From Shewanella sp. OMA3-2 (lineage in GTDB: Bacteria; Pseudomonadota; Gammaproteobacteria; Enterobacterales; Shewanellaceae), in the NCBI RefSeq assembly GCF_021513195.1, contig NZ_CP090974.1, positions 186,001-250,000 on the forward strand: a DNA stretch of 64,000 nucleotides, in the 5' to 3' direction. A program made the translations under genes and the position numbers. The notes beneath the pieces are model-generated. The model did no database searches. It was not told the origin of the DNA and saw only the letters and a list, made by a program, of their open reading frames with translations. Shown here one piece after another: positions 27,370 through 37,116 of the stretch. Within the stretch, counting starts at the first letter, position 1. Each line of letters begins with the position of its first letter.

Positions 27370-28035
27370 ATGGGTAAGCGCAGTATTATCGTCGCACTGG
27401 TGATTATGGCATTGGGGGGCATAGCCGCCAATCAATGGTTAAGTCCTGTCAGCAACATGCCTACAAAGTCACAGGCTAAGTCGCAATACGACTCAATAAA
27501 TTTAGCCACCAGCTTTATTTATGACAACCCCCGTAAGCTAGCACCGTTTAGTTTAAGTGATCAGTATGGCAATACGTTTACCAATAACGATTTACAAGGT
27601 AAATGGAGCCTATTTTTTATCGGTTTTACCTCATGCCCTGATGTATGCCCAACAACCCTTAATAAATTAGCCGCTGCTTATCCAGCATTACAGCAAATAT
27701 CTGACGCCATACAAGTGGTGTTTGTATCCGCAGACCCTGACCGTGACACACAAACCAAGCGTTTGGATTACATCAACTTTTTTAATAGTGACTTTAAAGC
27801 CATTTCCGCTGAACACGCCCAGCTATTTCCCTTTAGCCGCGATCTCGGTTTTGCTTATGCCATGGTAGGCGATGGTGATAATTATCAAGTCGACCACAGC
27901 GCATCATATGTGTTGGTCTCACCTACGGCGGAAAAAATAGCGGTATTTAAAGCCAAACCTAAGCCAGGTGAAATACCTCAAATACTCAATAATGAGTTAA
28001 TTGCCGATTTTAAAAAGATAGTCGATAACACTTAA
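27370..28035 (+). CDS. SCO1/SenC copper chaperone
   Basis: 221 residues: an N-terminal membrane anchor (SIIVALVIMALGGIAANQWL) and a thioredoxin fold with the copper site CPDVC (Cys89, Cys93) in FIGFTSCPDVCPTTL and His176 in VDHSASYVL. SCO proteins deliver copper to CuA of subunit II. RBS GGGGAAG lies before ATG. The last gene of the oxidase cluster, 79 bases after ctaB. Confidence 0.94.
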   Translation: MGKRSIIVALVIMALGGIAANQWLSPVSNMPTKSQAKSQYDSINLATSFIYDNPRKLAPFSLSDQYGNTFTNNDLQGKWSLFFIGFTSCPDVCPTTLNKLAAAYPALQQISDAIQVVFVSADPDRDTQTKRLDYINFFNSDFKAISAEHAQLFPFSRDLGFAYAMVGDGDNYQVDHSASYVLVSPTAEKIAVFKAKPKPGEIPQILNNELIADFKKIVDNT

Positions 28036-28302
28036 CATCAATTAATTGCGTTTAAATGATTTTTACAGCAATTATAGTCACTGACTTAAAAACTCAAACA
28101 CTTGATGCTGGTCATAAAGGCATCTACTCTTCAACAGAGCTTATTGTTTAACAGTGCTATAGGTTATTTGGATGAGTGCTCAAGCTGGCAGGTTGAAGCA
28201 CGTGACTCACAGTTCGACAGGTATTATTTGAACGGCCTAGTACACGACTGATACTCAAATTATAGGCCGCCGACAACCTGTAATAATCTGAATGGAGGCT
28301 AG

Positions 28303-29333
28303 ATGATTAAAGTGTTGGTTATAGATGATTCTGCCTTAATGCGTCAATTACTGACTCAGATGCTTGATGCTGACGATAATATTATCGTAGTAGGTGAAGC
28401 TGAAGACCCTCATCAAGCTCGCGAACTTATCAAGCAACTTTCACCCGATGTATTAACCCTTGATATTGAAATGCCCAACATGGATGGACTGGCTTTTCTG
28501 CGTAATGTAATGCGTCTAAGACCCATGCCAGTCGTTATAGTCGCTTCACTCACACAAAAAGGCGCAGATGCCAGCTTAGAAGCGTTATCCTTAGGCGCGA
28601 TAGACTATGTTACTAAGCCGCAAAACCATCATCAAAATAGCTTGGCATTATTTCAAAATAATATCATCCAAACTGTCACTGCAGCGGGACAAGTGTTCTT
28701 TGATGCTCCGCCAACAACACGTTATCGCCTTGCTGACGCCCCTGCGGTGAATCATCAATTTAAAGATGGGATCATTGCGATAGGTGCATCGATGGGCGGT
28801 ATTGAAGCGATTCAAACCATTCTGATGTCACTGCCAGCCAATATGCCACCTATTGTTATTACCCAACATATACAGCCTGTATTTAGCAGTGCATTTGCAG
28901 CTAAACTTACTAACAATTGTCACTTAAATGTGACTGAAGCACAGGGCGGTGAAACGCTTACCGCGGGTAACGTGTATATTGCTCCTGGATCTCAACATTT
29001 AGTCATCGAACCTGAAGGCGATCACTTTAAAACAAAACTGCTTAACGCTGAGCCGGTAAACCGTCATAAACCCTCGATAGACGTTTTATTTAATAGCGTG
29101 GCTAAACATGCTGCTAAAAACGCTATTGGTATTTTACTGACGGGCATGGGCGCCGATGGCAGCACCGCTCTGCTTGCCATGAAACAAAAAGGCGCTTATA
29201 CCATTGCCCAAAATGAGGAGTCATCGATTGCTTGGCAAATGCCGGTGCAGCGGTTGCCATTGATGCCGCCAGTGACATTTTACCCCTGTCTCAAATTAGC
29301 CAAAAACTACTCACCTTACTCACCATCACTTAA
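28303..29333 (+). pseudogene. CheB-like response regulator methylesterase, frameshifted near the C-terminus
   Basis: The receiver domain (1-120, phosphoacceptor Asp54 in LTLDIEMPNMDG) and CheB methylesterase domain (about 155-340) are present, with the catalytic-type Ser163 (GASMGG), His189 (ITQHI) and Asp285 (TGMGADGS). After AWQMP the frame is wrong: adding one G to CCGG at 29242-29245 restores PGAAVAIDAASDILPLSQIS and a stop at 29331-29333. As read, the frame runs on to 29415. CheB removes methyl groups from chemoreceptors. No cheR or chemoreceptor gene is nearby, so its partner is unknown. RBS GGAGG lies before ATG. Confidence 0.85.
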
Positions 29334-29354
29334 TCTATTTCTATTGATAGTCCC

Positions 29355-30412
29355 TTACTCTTCACGCCAGCTGCCATCGTTGTTTGGTCTTACCCAAGCT
29401 TGTGAAAACCAATAATAGCCAGCTTGGTTTTTGCTGGGCACAGTACAGTTGTAACGTTTTCTTCCTGCGGGTAAATCACGCTTCGCCTGCACCGAAAAAG
29501 TATTATCGTTAAGCCAAATAGCGGGCTGACTGCCCTCTCCTTGCACAAAACACATCATCTGGCTTTTATCTATATCAGTGGTGTCGACTGTCACCTCAAG
29601 TAAAGGACGCCACTGGCCATTTTTCAGCTGTGGATCGGTAACATTTTGCTTAATCACCGGCATATTCAAACTGGTAAATTTGGGCTTCAGCTGAGCCAGT
29701 TCGGCATAATCAAACGCCACCGGAAAACGCGGCAAAGCTGTTAACGATGAATACTGACCTGCGGCGCCTGATTGCTGGCCAAAACCAACAAAGCCTAGCT
29801 CATCTAGCAAGGCTGTTAACTCGGTATTATATTCACCGTATGGATAGGCCAACATTTTCACACTTTGACCTGTTTGCTGTTTAATTTTGACTTCTGTGGC
29901 TAACAAATTCTGCTTAATACGTTGGTGCCATTGTTGAGTCGTTTCATTGACAAGATATCGAATTAAATGCTCGTGGCCCCAACTATGATTAGCAATAGTC
30001 GCCCCTTGCTCAGTTAATGTTTTTATTTGCTGCCAGCTCATCATGCCCTTATAGCCAGCTTCAATCGGTTTTACCGAAATAAACACCGTAAAGGGAATTG
30101 ATGCTTAGCTAGAATAGGCGCTGCATTATTAATAATGCTGTCATAACCATCATCAAAGGTAATAACAATTTGCTTTGGCGATTCAGCTTGCGGCGATTTT
30201 ATTTGTGCGACGGCTTGAGCCAATGAAATCACTTTAAAGTCATTATCAGCTAAATATTGCATTTGTTCGGTAAATTGAGCGGGAGTCACCGAGGTACTTT
30301 TGGGTGTGCTGTCAGACACATGGTGGTATTGTAATATCACCACGGCATTGGCCAAAGGCGATATAAAGCCTGTTAATATTGCGCCTGCCACCAACATCAC
30401 TTTTTTAAGCAT
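29355..30412 (-). pseudogene. Polysaccharide deacetylase, frameshifted
   Basis: Two frames make one NodB-type deacetylase of about 350 residues. Part one (30412 to about 30095) has a signal peptide (KVMLVAGAILTGFISPLANA), YHHVS and the metal motif TFDDGYDS. Part two continues TVFISVKPIEAGYKGMMSWQQI, with NHSWGHEHL giving the zinc histidines. The break is repaired by one extra C on the coding strand (GGG at 30093-30095 on plus), giving HQFPFTVFIS. The C-terminal 120 residues are an extra domain. The substrate could be poly-N-acetylglucosamine or another cell-surface glycan; unknown. The break may be an error or real. Confidence 0.85.
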
Positions 30413-30427
30413 AGTGTTTTTCCCAAT

Positions 30428-31765
30428 ATGTCTGTATTTCGTTTACTGTTAAATGGCGATAAAAACCGCCAATTGATGGCGCTCGCCATTCCAATGATTC
30501 TATCTAATATTACCGTACCACTATTAGGTTTAGTGGACACGGCAGTCATTGGCCATCTTGGTGAAGCGTATTACTTAGGTGGCGTCGCACTTGGCAGTAC
30601 CATAATTACCTTAATCATATGGTTATTGGGCTTTCTACGCATGTCGACCACGGGGTTAGTGGCACAAGCCTTTGGCGCAAATGATCACCACACTCAGCAG
30701 CAATTACTGGTTCAAGGGGTCAGTTTAGCGCTTTTACTGGCCTTTTTCGCTCTGATATTCCAGCAGCCAATGCTGTCATTAGCATTACACCTCACCGAAG
30801 CAAGTGAACAAGTACAATTTTATTGTCGTCAGTATGTGGAGATTCGCATTTGGTCACTGCCCTTTGCACTAACCAATCTTGTTTTACTCGGTTGGTTACT
30901 TGGCAGGCAACAACCCAAAGCCGCTATGTGGCAGCTCATTATTGCTAATATCGCTAATATTATTTTGGATGTAGTCTTTGTTATCGGTTTTCAATGGAAC
31001 GTGCAAGGTGCTGCGTTAGCATCAGTTATCGCCGATATGTGTGCGTTTAGCGTGGCAGTATTCATGGTGAAGCAACAATTGCAAAAACAGCCCAATTTTA
31101 GTTGGCCGCAGTTAGCACAACACTTCACTTTTACAGGTTTATCACGCTTACTCACGTTAAATCGTGACATTTTCATACGCAGTTTATGCTTGCAAGCGGC
31201 ATTCAGTTTTATGGCTTTTTATGGTGCAGGATTAGGTGATAACACTTTAGCGGCTAATGCAGTATTACTGAATTTACTCATGCTAATTTCTTATGCGCTA
31301 GATGGCGTGGCTTATTATGCTGAAGCTGAAGTGGGCCGCGCTATAGGGCAAAATAACCCCAGCTTATTATTTGAATCTGTTAGCCTAGCATTTGCCTGGT
31401 CAGCTATTATCGCTGTTATTTTCAGTGTCTTCTTTTGGTTACTGGGTAATCACATTATCAATTTACTGACTAACATTGCCAGCGTGCAACAAACGGCGAG
31501 TACTTATCTTATTTGGCTTATCGTCATGCCTATTTTAGCCTTTGGCTGTTATCTATTTGATGGCGTATATATTGGTGCCGCCCAAGGTCACACTATGCGT
31601 AATAGCATGATACTCGCGACCTTTGGAGTTTACTTCCCCCTCTGGTGGAGCTTTCAATCTTTAGGTAATCACGCCTTATGGGGCGCATTATGTGCATTTA
31701 TGTTATTTCGCAGCATAAGTTTAGGGTGGCATTATCACTACCGACTCAAGCGCAAATTAAGCTAG
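30428..31765 (+). CDS. MATE-family transporter, DinF type
   Basis: 445 residues, 12 membrane segments. The DinF/MATE opening MALAIPMILSNITVPLLGLVDTAVIGHLG is clear, and the internal duplication shows again near residue 240 (FIRSLCLQAAFSFMAFYGAGLG). MATE proteins exchange Na+ or H+ for organic cations or metabolites; the DinF subgroup is linked to oxidative and bile-salt tolerance in E. coli. No LexA box is seen here, so SOS control like E. coli dinF is not supported. Only 15 bases separate it from the divergent deacetylase start, and the ribosome site is weak; the start could be a little downstream. Confidence 0.9.
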   Translation: MSVFRLLLNGDKNRQLMALAIPMILSNITVPLLGLVDTAVIGHLGEAYYLGGVALGSTIITLIIWLLGFLRMSTTGLVAQAFGANDHHTQQQLLVQGVSLALLLAFFALIFQQPMLSLALHLTEASEQVQFYCRQYVEIRIWSLPFALTNLVLLGWLLGRQQPKAAMWQLIIANIANIILDVVFVIGFQWNVQGAALASVIADMCAFSVAVFMVKQQLQKQPNFSWPQLAQHFTFTGLSRLLTLNRDIFIRSLCLQAAFSFMAFYGAGLGDNTLAANAVLLNLLMLISYALDGVAYYAEAEVGRAIGQNNPSLLFESVSLAFAWSAIIAVIFSVFFWLLGNHIINLLTNIASVQQTASTYLIWLIVMPILAFGCYLFDGVYIGAAQGHTMRNSMILATFGVYFPLWWSFQSLGNHALWGALCAFMLFRSISLGWHYHYRLKRKLS

Positions 31766-31939
31766 TTAGCGGTATAAAATAAGCCCTGCGGTTTTTCCTG
31801 AACTAAAGCTAACGGCTTTAATTATGTCCGTATCAACTGCTATGATATGAGCATATTTTTTGACTTTTCAGTCTACCGGCTAACATCGGGCGATCAACAA
31901 AACGATCAATAACATAACCAATCAATTAATAAGAACTCT

Positions 31940-32290
31940 ATGACCTCACCAACATTGACCGAATTAATCATCAACGACACCCACATCGGCACAGGTAAAG
32001 CCGCTGAAAAAGGCGCATTAATCACATGCAAATATACTGGTAAGCTAGCCGATGGGACTGTATTTGATAGCTCAGAAGCGTTTCAAGTGGTGATCACCGC
32101 TAAACGCGTTATTCAAGGTTGGTATCAAGGCGTTATTGGTGATAACCCGATGAAGGTCGGTGGTAAGCGTCAACTGTCGGTTCCTGCAAACCTCGGTTAC
32201 GGTGAACGTCAAATCGGCGATAACATCCCGCCTCATTCAGATTTGTTTTTCGACATTGAATTGCTTGAAGTATTAACCCGTGATGATTAA
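31940..32290 (+). CDS. FKBP-type peptidyl-prolyl isomerase
   Basis: 116 residues forming one FKBP domain: KGALITCKYTGKLADGTVFDSS, VIQGWYQGVIG, MKVGGKRQLSVPANLGYGER and DLFFDIELLEV. Active-site aromatics (Tyr in YTG, Trp in QGWYQG, Tyr in LGYG) are retained. There is no signal peptide, so it is cytoplasmic. It speeds proline cis-trans isomerisation. It stands alone with a modest ribosome site and is followed 12 bases later by the YcaQ-like gene, possibly one transcript. Confidence 0.92.
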   Translation: MTSPTLTELIINDTHIGTGKAAEKGALITCKYTGKLADGTVFDSSEAFQVVITAKRVIQGWYQGVIGDNPMKVGGKRQLSVPANLGYGERQIGDNIPPHSDLFFDIELLEVLTRDD

Positions 32291-32302
32291 GCGCAGCCTT
32301 TA

Positions 32303-33487
32303 ATGACATCGCCCTTTTCGCCTCAACAGTGGTTACAGATAAGCCTGCAACAGCAAGGCTTATTGCAACCATCAGGCTCAGTTGCGCAGGCCATACAACA
32401 GCTCAGTTATGTGCAAATTGACTCTATCAATGTGGTCGAACGGGCTCATCACCATGTTTTATACTCTCGCTTAGCCAATTATTCTTCCAACCAACTTGAT
32501 AGCGCGATGGCCAGCCAAAGCATATTTGAATACTGGTCACATGCCGCGGCTTATCTGCATATCGACGATTATCGATTTAGCTTATACCGCAAACAACAAC
32601 TGCTACAGGGCGATAAACATTGGTTTGAACCTGAACATAAAGTCATGCGTGACGTTAAAGCCCGTATTGCGGCTGAAGGCCCTTTAAAAGCCAGCCAATT
32701 TCAACACCAGTCGGATAATAAAAGTGGCACCTGGTGGGACTGGAAACCAGCTAAAAAAGCCCTTGAACAGTTGTTTATGCACGGCGAGTTGATGGTGGCT
32801 AGACGTGATAAGTTTCAAAAAGTTTATGACTTAACCGAACGGGTATTACCCCGCCACATCAATACAGTTATTCCAAGTGATGATGAGTTTGCCAGGCACT
32901 TGATCAACCGCTACTTATCCGCCCATGGATTTGGCAATTTGCAGCAAATTCAATACTTACGTAAAGGACTTAAACCTTTGCTCAGCAAAACATTGGCGCA
33001 CATGGGCGAACACGGGGAAATATCACTCTTTTCAGAATCAAACCAAGATTATTACTATCTAACAAACTTATCGTTACCTGCTGAAATCCCCAATAAAGTC
33101 TGGCTGCTGAACCCGTTTGATAACTTAGTTATTCAACGTCAAAAACTAAAGCAATGGTTTGGTTTTGACTATCAAATAGAAGTCTACGTGCCTGAAGCAA
33201 AACGCCAATACGGTTATTACTCGCTCCCCATACTATGGCGCGACCGCTTTATCGGCCGAGTCGATGTCAAAGCTGATAGAAAACAACAATGCTTGTTACT
33301 GCAAAACCTTTGTTTTGAAGCGACTGCATTTGATGCATCAATCAGTGGGCTCAAAGCTAAAGAAGCGTTTATCGAGCCATTTATCGACGCAATTAACCAT
33401 TACAGCCAGTTCAACCAATGCCAACATTGGAAGCTGATTCAGTGTAATGATAAATGGATAAAACAGCAGTTGGATAAATCGACTTAG
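32303..33487 (+). CDS. YcaQ/AlkX-like winged-helix DNA glycosylase family protein
   Basis: 394 residues. The HTH_42/YcaQ signature is near the start: QLSYVQIDSINVVERAHHHVLYSRL; the QxD-type triplet (Gln-Ile-Asp) marks the YcaQ (AlkX) branch rather than the QxQ AlkZ branch. Later parts include YWSHAAAYLHIDDY and LLNPFDNLVIQRQKLKQWFGFDY with the family's RVDVKADRKQ ending. E. coli YcaQ unhooks interstrand crosslinks made by nitrogen mustards. The repair role is carried over from that family. Confidence 0.87.
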   Translation: MTSPFSPQQWLQISLQQQGLLQPSGSVAQAIQQLSYVQIDSINVVERAHHHVLYSRLANYSSNQLDSAMASQSIFEYWSHAAAYLHIDDYRFSLYRKQQLLQGDKHWFEPEHKVMRDVKARIAAEGPLKASQFQHQSDNKSGTWWDWKPAKKALEQLFMHGELMVARRDKFQKVYDLTERVLPRHINTVIPSDDEFARHLINRYLSAHGFGNLQQIQYLRKGLKPLLSKTLAHMGEHGEISLFSESNQDYYYLTNLSLPAEIPNKVWLLNPFDNLVIQRQKLKQWFGFDYQIEVYVPEAKRQYGYYSLPILWRDRFIGRVDVKADRKQQCLLLQNLCFEATAFDASISGLKAKEAFIEPFIDAINHYSQFNQCQHWKLIQCNDKWIKQQLDKST

Positions 33488-33636
33488 AGCTAGAAAACCC
33501 AGATGAAAATGAGTGATTAAAGGTTTGTGAGTTAATCCGCCAACCACATCGTCCTCTGCAACACGCCATAAACCCATCCATGGAGGCTTGACGAAAACAT
33601 CCTGTTTTCAACAGTTGCCGATGCCAATATGGTTAG

Positions 33637-36600
33637 CTACCCGACAGCTAATTTTGCAGTCTCATGCCACATAGAATCAGGCATCGGCTCATCAAGTTTC
33701 CATGTAATATTCATCGGTTGTGAGCCTGAATGTTTTACATATGTCACAAGACCAAAATTAACAAAACCCATGGTGCGGCCGTTTTCATCTTTAGCTTGTT
33801 CTCGTACAAACAAAATCAATTTTCGTCCCGTCTTTTCATGCTCAATATAACTTAAACCTTTACCATGATCTGGCCGTGCACTATTTTGAGATTGCCAGTG
33901 GAATAGCGATTCATTGATCGCATAATCATGGTACATAGTCGTTGGAGAAAACTGCTTAACTGATTTTTTCAAAGTCACAAAAAGGAGCTCTATATTAAGA
34001 TCCCTTAAGACTAAGACACCTTCAAGTGCTATCGACCTTTTGTTGAAGGAACTGGCACCACTGGCTGCGAGTATCTGCTCTCTGGTATACCTTGAATGCA
34101 CTTTTAAAGCAGATATGTCAGGGATATGCATCTCAATCTCACGATGATGGATCCGCTCGATAAGTAACGAGATGACATCAAGGAGTTCAGTTTGCAATTG
34201 AGCATGTCTCAAGGCCGCTAGGCTTTGTTTAAGGCTGGTAAAACCTAGCTCAGGGCCAGACTTATTCCAAAAATTATAATGGCACATTAATGCCAGTTGG
34301 CATTGAGCTGCACTCTGTTCATCAAAGTGGAAGTTATTGATAATTAATTGCTTTAAAAACTGTAAATATGAGATAGAACTGCAGGCGAATAAATGATTAT
34401 TTATCGCGCGATAATATGCTTTCGCCAGACTTGTATCTAAATTTGGCTCATTTATTTGATTTCTATTTGCGCTCTCAACAAGCTCTAGCCAACTCATTTT
34501 TAGCTTATAAACATCTTCTAAACTCACATTCGGGTTAAAACATAAAAAATTAACTAAGGTCAGGCTTAACGTACTCTGATGCTCAAAATTATTAATCAGC
34601 TGTCGTAGCCTGCTAGCATTCATGGTTGCACGGCTAATATTTCTTAAAATCATTGCCTGCGTCTGTTCTTCTAGCTCAATTCGACAGCCTAATGGCAAAT
34701 GCGGAAAATCATTGGTTATCTCATCTTTAATAGATTGATTCGTTTTTCCAACCAGTGCGCGAAACTTTTGTGAAAAGTCATATTCATCACGAGAATTACC
34801 CACAAAGTCCAATACAGTGCAGCACTGTTTATCATCGGTTAAACGCAATCCACGCCCTAACTGCTGCAAAAAGATGGTTAAGCTTTCGGTTGGACGTAAA
34901 AACAATAAGGTATCAACGTCTGGAATATCGACGCCTTCATTAAAGATATCAACCACACATAAAATCTGTAGCTTACCGCTCACCAAACTCTGGCGTTTTT
35001 GCTGTCGCTCATGGCTATTATCACTGGTGAGCACATCTGAACGGATGCCTGCTAGATTAAACTTCTTCGCCATGTATTCCGCATGCTCTTTACTGACACA
35101 AAACGCCAAAGATTTTATCTGACGAATATCAGTAACTGTGTCATTAAGGCTTCGAATAATGCGTGCAACTCTTTGTTCATTATGAGTATATAAATGGCTT
35201 AGCTCTGCGATGTCATATCGCCCTTGATGCCATTTTATACTCCTAAGATCTGTCGCATCATCAATAGCAAAGTATTGAAATGGACACAAATAGCGTTGAT
35301 TGATTGCTTCAGGCAAACGAATTTCGGCCGCGATTACGCCACAAAAATCATCCAGAATGTTTTGTCCATCATGACGCTCTGGCGTTGCCGTTAAGCCTAG
35401 TAAAATGTGAGGAGAGAAATGTGCTAACAATCCGCGATAACTACTGGCAGCGATGTGATGTACTTCATCTATCACAATATAATCATAAAAGTCAGCTGTG
35501 AGCGGTAAACTGGATAATTGCAGATTCAAACTTTGTATTGAAGCGAATAAGTGTTGGTAGCTATTAGGTTTATGCTCAGCAACCCACAGCTCGCCAAATT
35601 GATTATTCTTCAATACACCACGGTACGCAGATAAAGCTTGCTTAAGAATTTCTTGACGATGAGCGACGAATAAAAAATTAGCTTCAGGATTCTGTTTATA
35701 AAAACGTGCAAAATCAAAGGCAGAAATCAATGTCTTGCCAGTGCCCGTAGCTGCAACCACTAGATTTTTATACCTTTGATGAACCGTGCGCTCAACATCC
35801 AACTGTTCAATAATTTCTCGCTGATGTGCAAAGGGCTTTATATCAAAATGGAATGCACTGCTTTCACTGTAACCCCCTTTAGCCTCCCTCAATGCCTCAC
35901 GAAGCTTGTTTTTAGATTCAATATCACCTTTAAATAATTCAAATTCATTGGACTGCCAGTATGATTCGAAGGTATTGAGGGACTTATCTATAATGTGGGG
36001 AATTTCTTGGCTGGTTATTTTTAAATTCCATTCAAGGCCGCTTGTTAGCGCAGAATGAGACAAGTTCGATGACCCTATATATCCGGTGTGAAATCCCGTA
36101 TTTCGCAGAAATAAGTAAGATTTTGCATGCAAGCGTTCGCGCTTGGTGTTGTAACTCAATTTAACTTCGGTGTTCGGTAAGCTAGCCAAAAACTCGACGG
36201 CCTTAGCATCTGTCGCCCCCATATAGGATGTGGTGATTATCCGCAGTTTTTTCCCACTTCGAGTGAACTCTTCAAGTTCATTTTTAAAAATTCGAATGCC
36301 TGCCCATTTAATAAAAGAGACTAACCAGTAAATTTTATCTGCCGAGCGGATCTCACGCTTAAGCTCTGTTTCAAGTGAAATGCCTGCGTTACTGCCACAA
36401 AACAATTCACTTTGGCTTAAGCCTGTTAGGGGATAAATGGCCTTCGTAAACTCTGGGAAGTCTGTCGATATTGGGTTGTTCTTTTCAAACAGCGCCGTCA
36501 AAATACGACCTTGACTATCAAGCAAGTTTTCAGATATCAACTGTTCATCACTGACATGATCTTTTAACCAAAAAACCAATTTGTTAGCAAGACTAATTTG

Positions 36601-36792
36601 ATTAACTAACTGCTCATCGCCTTTTGGAACGGCTTCTATCGCATACTTAATGATGTTTGTTAAAAATCTTGATATCCATACACTTGCTTCAGCACTATCA
36701 AGCGGCCTTTCTCCTAAATAGAAAACATCACGATCTATGTTTTTATCAATAAGTTGAGTAATAAGCTTTTCATAAATGCCAACTTGCTCCAT
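33637..36792 (-). CDS. PLD-domain DEAD/DEAH-box helicase (DUF3427-type)
   Basis: 1051 residues. The N-terminal phospholipase-D-like nuclease domain has HAKSYLF (His222, Lys224) and GSSNLSHSAL. A superfamily 2 helicase follows: AATGTGKT (347-354), VIDEVHH (about 440-446), GLTATPERHDG, and QQLGRGLRL in motif VI. The C-terminal ~300 residues match DUF3427-type tails (GRTMGFVNFGLVTYVKHSG). Such proteins are frequent in defence islands, but a role against phage is not shown by sequence. The single PLD HxK suggests dimerisation to form a nuclease site. Neighbours are HipBA and a DUF4143 ATPase. Confidence 0.88.
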   Translation of the reverse strand: MEQVGIYEKLITQLIDKNIDRDVFYLGERPLDSAEASVWISRFLTNIIKYAIEAVPKGDEQLVNQISLANKLVFWLKDHVSDEQLISENLLDSQGRILTALFEKNNPISTDFPEFTKAIYPLTGLSQSELFCGSNAGISLETELKREIRSADKIYWLVSFIKWAGIRIFKNELEEFTRSGKKLRIITTSYMGATDAKAVEFLASLPNTEVKLSYNTKRERLHAKSYLFLRNTGFHTGYIGSSNLSHSALTSGLEWNLKITSQEIPHIIDKSLNTFESYWQSNEFELFKGDIESKNKLREALREAKGGYSESSAFHFDIKPFAHQREIIEQLDVERTVHQRYKNLVVAATGTGKTLISAFDFARFYKQNPEANFLFVAHRQEILKQALSAYRGVLKNNQFGELWVAEHKPNSYQHLFASIQSLNLQLSSLPLTADFYDYIVIDEVHHIAASSYRGLLAHFSPHILLGLTATPERHDGQNILDDFCGVIAAEIRLPEAINQRYLCPFQYFAIDDATDLRSIKWHQGRYDIAELSHLYTHNEQRVARIIRSLNDTVTDIRQIKSLAFCVSKEHAEYMAKKFNLAGIRSDVLTSDNSHERQQKRQSLVSGKLQILCVVDIFNEGVDIPDVDTLLFLRPTESLTIFLQQLGRGLRLTDDKQCCTVLDFVGNSRDEYDFSQKFRALVGKTNQSIKDEITNDFPHLPLGCRIELEEQTQAMILRNISRATMNASRLRQLINNFEHQSTLSLTLVNFLCFNPNVSLEDVYKLKMSWLELVESANRNQINEPNLDTSLAKAYYRAINNHLFACSSISYLQFLKQLIINNFHFDEQSAAQCQLALMCHYNFWNKSGPELGFTSLKQSLAALRHAQLQTELLDVISLLIERIHHREIEMHIPDISALKVHSRYTREQILAASGASSFNKRSIALEGVLVLRDLNIELLFVTLKKSVKQFSPTTMYHDYAINESLFHWQSQNSARPDHGKGLSYIEHEKTGRKLILFVREQAKDENGRTMGFVNFGLVTYVKHSGSQPMNITWKLDEPMPDSMWHETAKLAVG

Positions 36793-36905
36793 GTCGGATA
36801 TGCCTTTTCAAAGTACAGAAGATAAAAATATACTATAACAACACTCTTGTATGAGTAATCTAAATTTTAATATTTATCAATTGAATACAGTAACGTATAT
36901 CGAAC

Positions 36906-37109
36906 TTACAATGCCAACACATACCTTGTACTTCTACCACCCGCGCCAGTCTTGACCAAACATTGTTGCTCAACAAGCTGGGGCAAATGTCGGGTAGCGG
37001 TGGCGCAGCTGACTTTGGTCACTACAGTTACAACAATGAAGTACGAGGCAGAGAATGAGGCTGAATCGATAACGGCTTTATCCATTGAAAAATGAAAAGA
37101 TAGTTTCAC
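36906..37109 (-). pseudogene. Fic-family protein C-terminal remnant
   Basis: A 67-residue frame whose last 35 residues, TKVSCATATRHLPQLVEQQC then LVKTGAGGRSTRYVLAL, match the winged-helix C-terminus of Fic/DUF4172 proteins (usually VSRATATRDLxxLVEKG...GAGGRSTRYxL). The Fic AMPylation motif HPFxDGNGR is absent and upstream sequence is non-coding, so it is a decayed fragment. It suggests turnover of toxin-type genes here. It lies between the helicase and hipA, in a 324-base stretch otherwise without genes. Confidence 0.65.
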
Positions 37110-37116
37110 TTACTCA

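Noticed and set aside
30428..31765. SOS control of the DinF-type gene
   Set aside because: No LexA box is present upstream, unlike E. coli dinF downstream of lexA.
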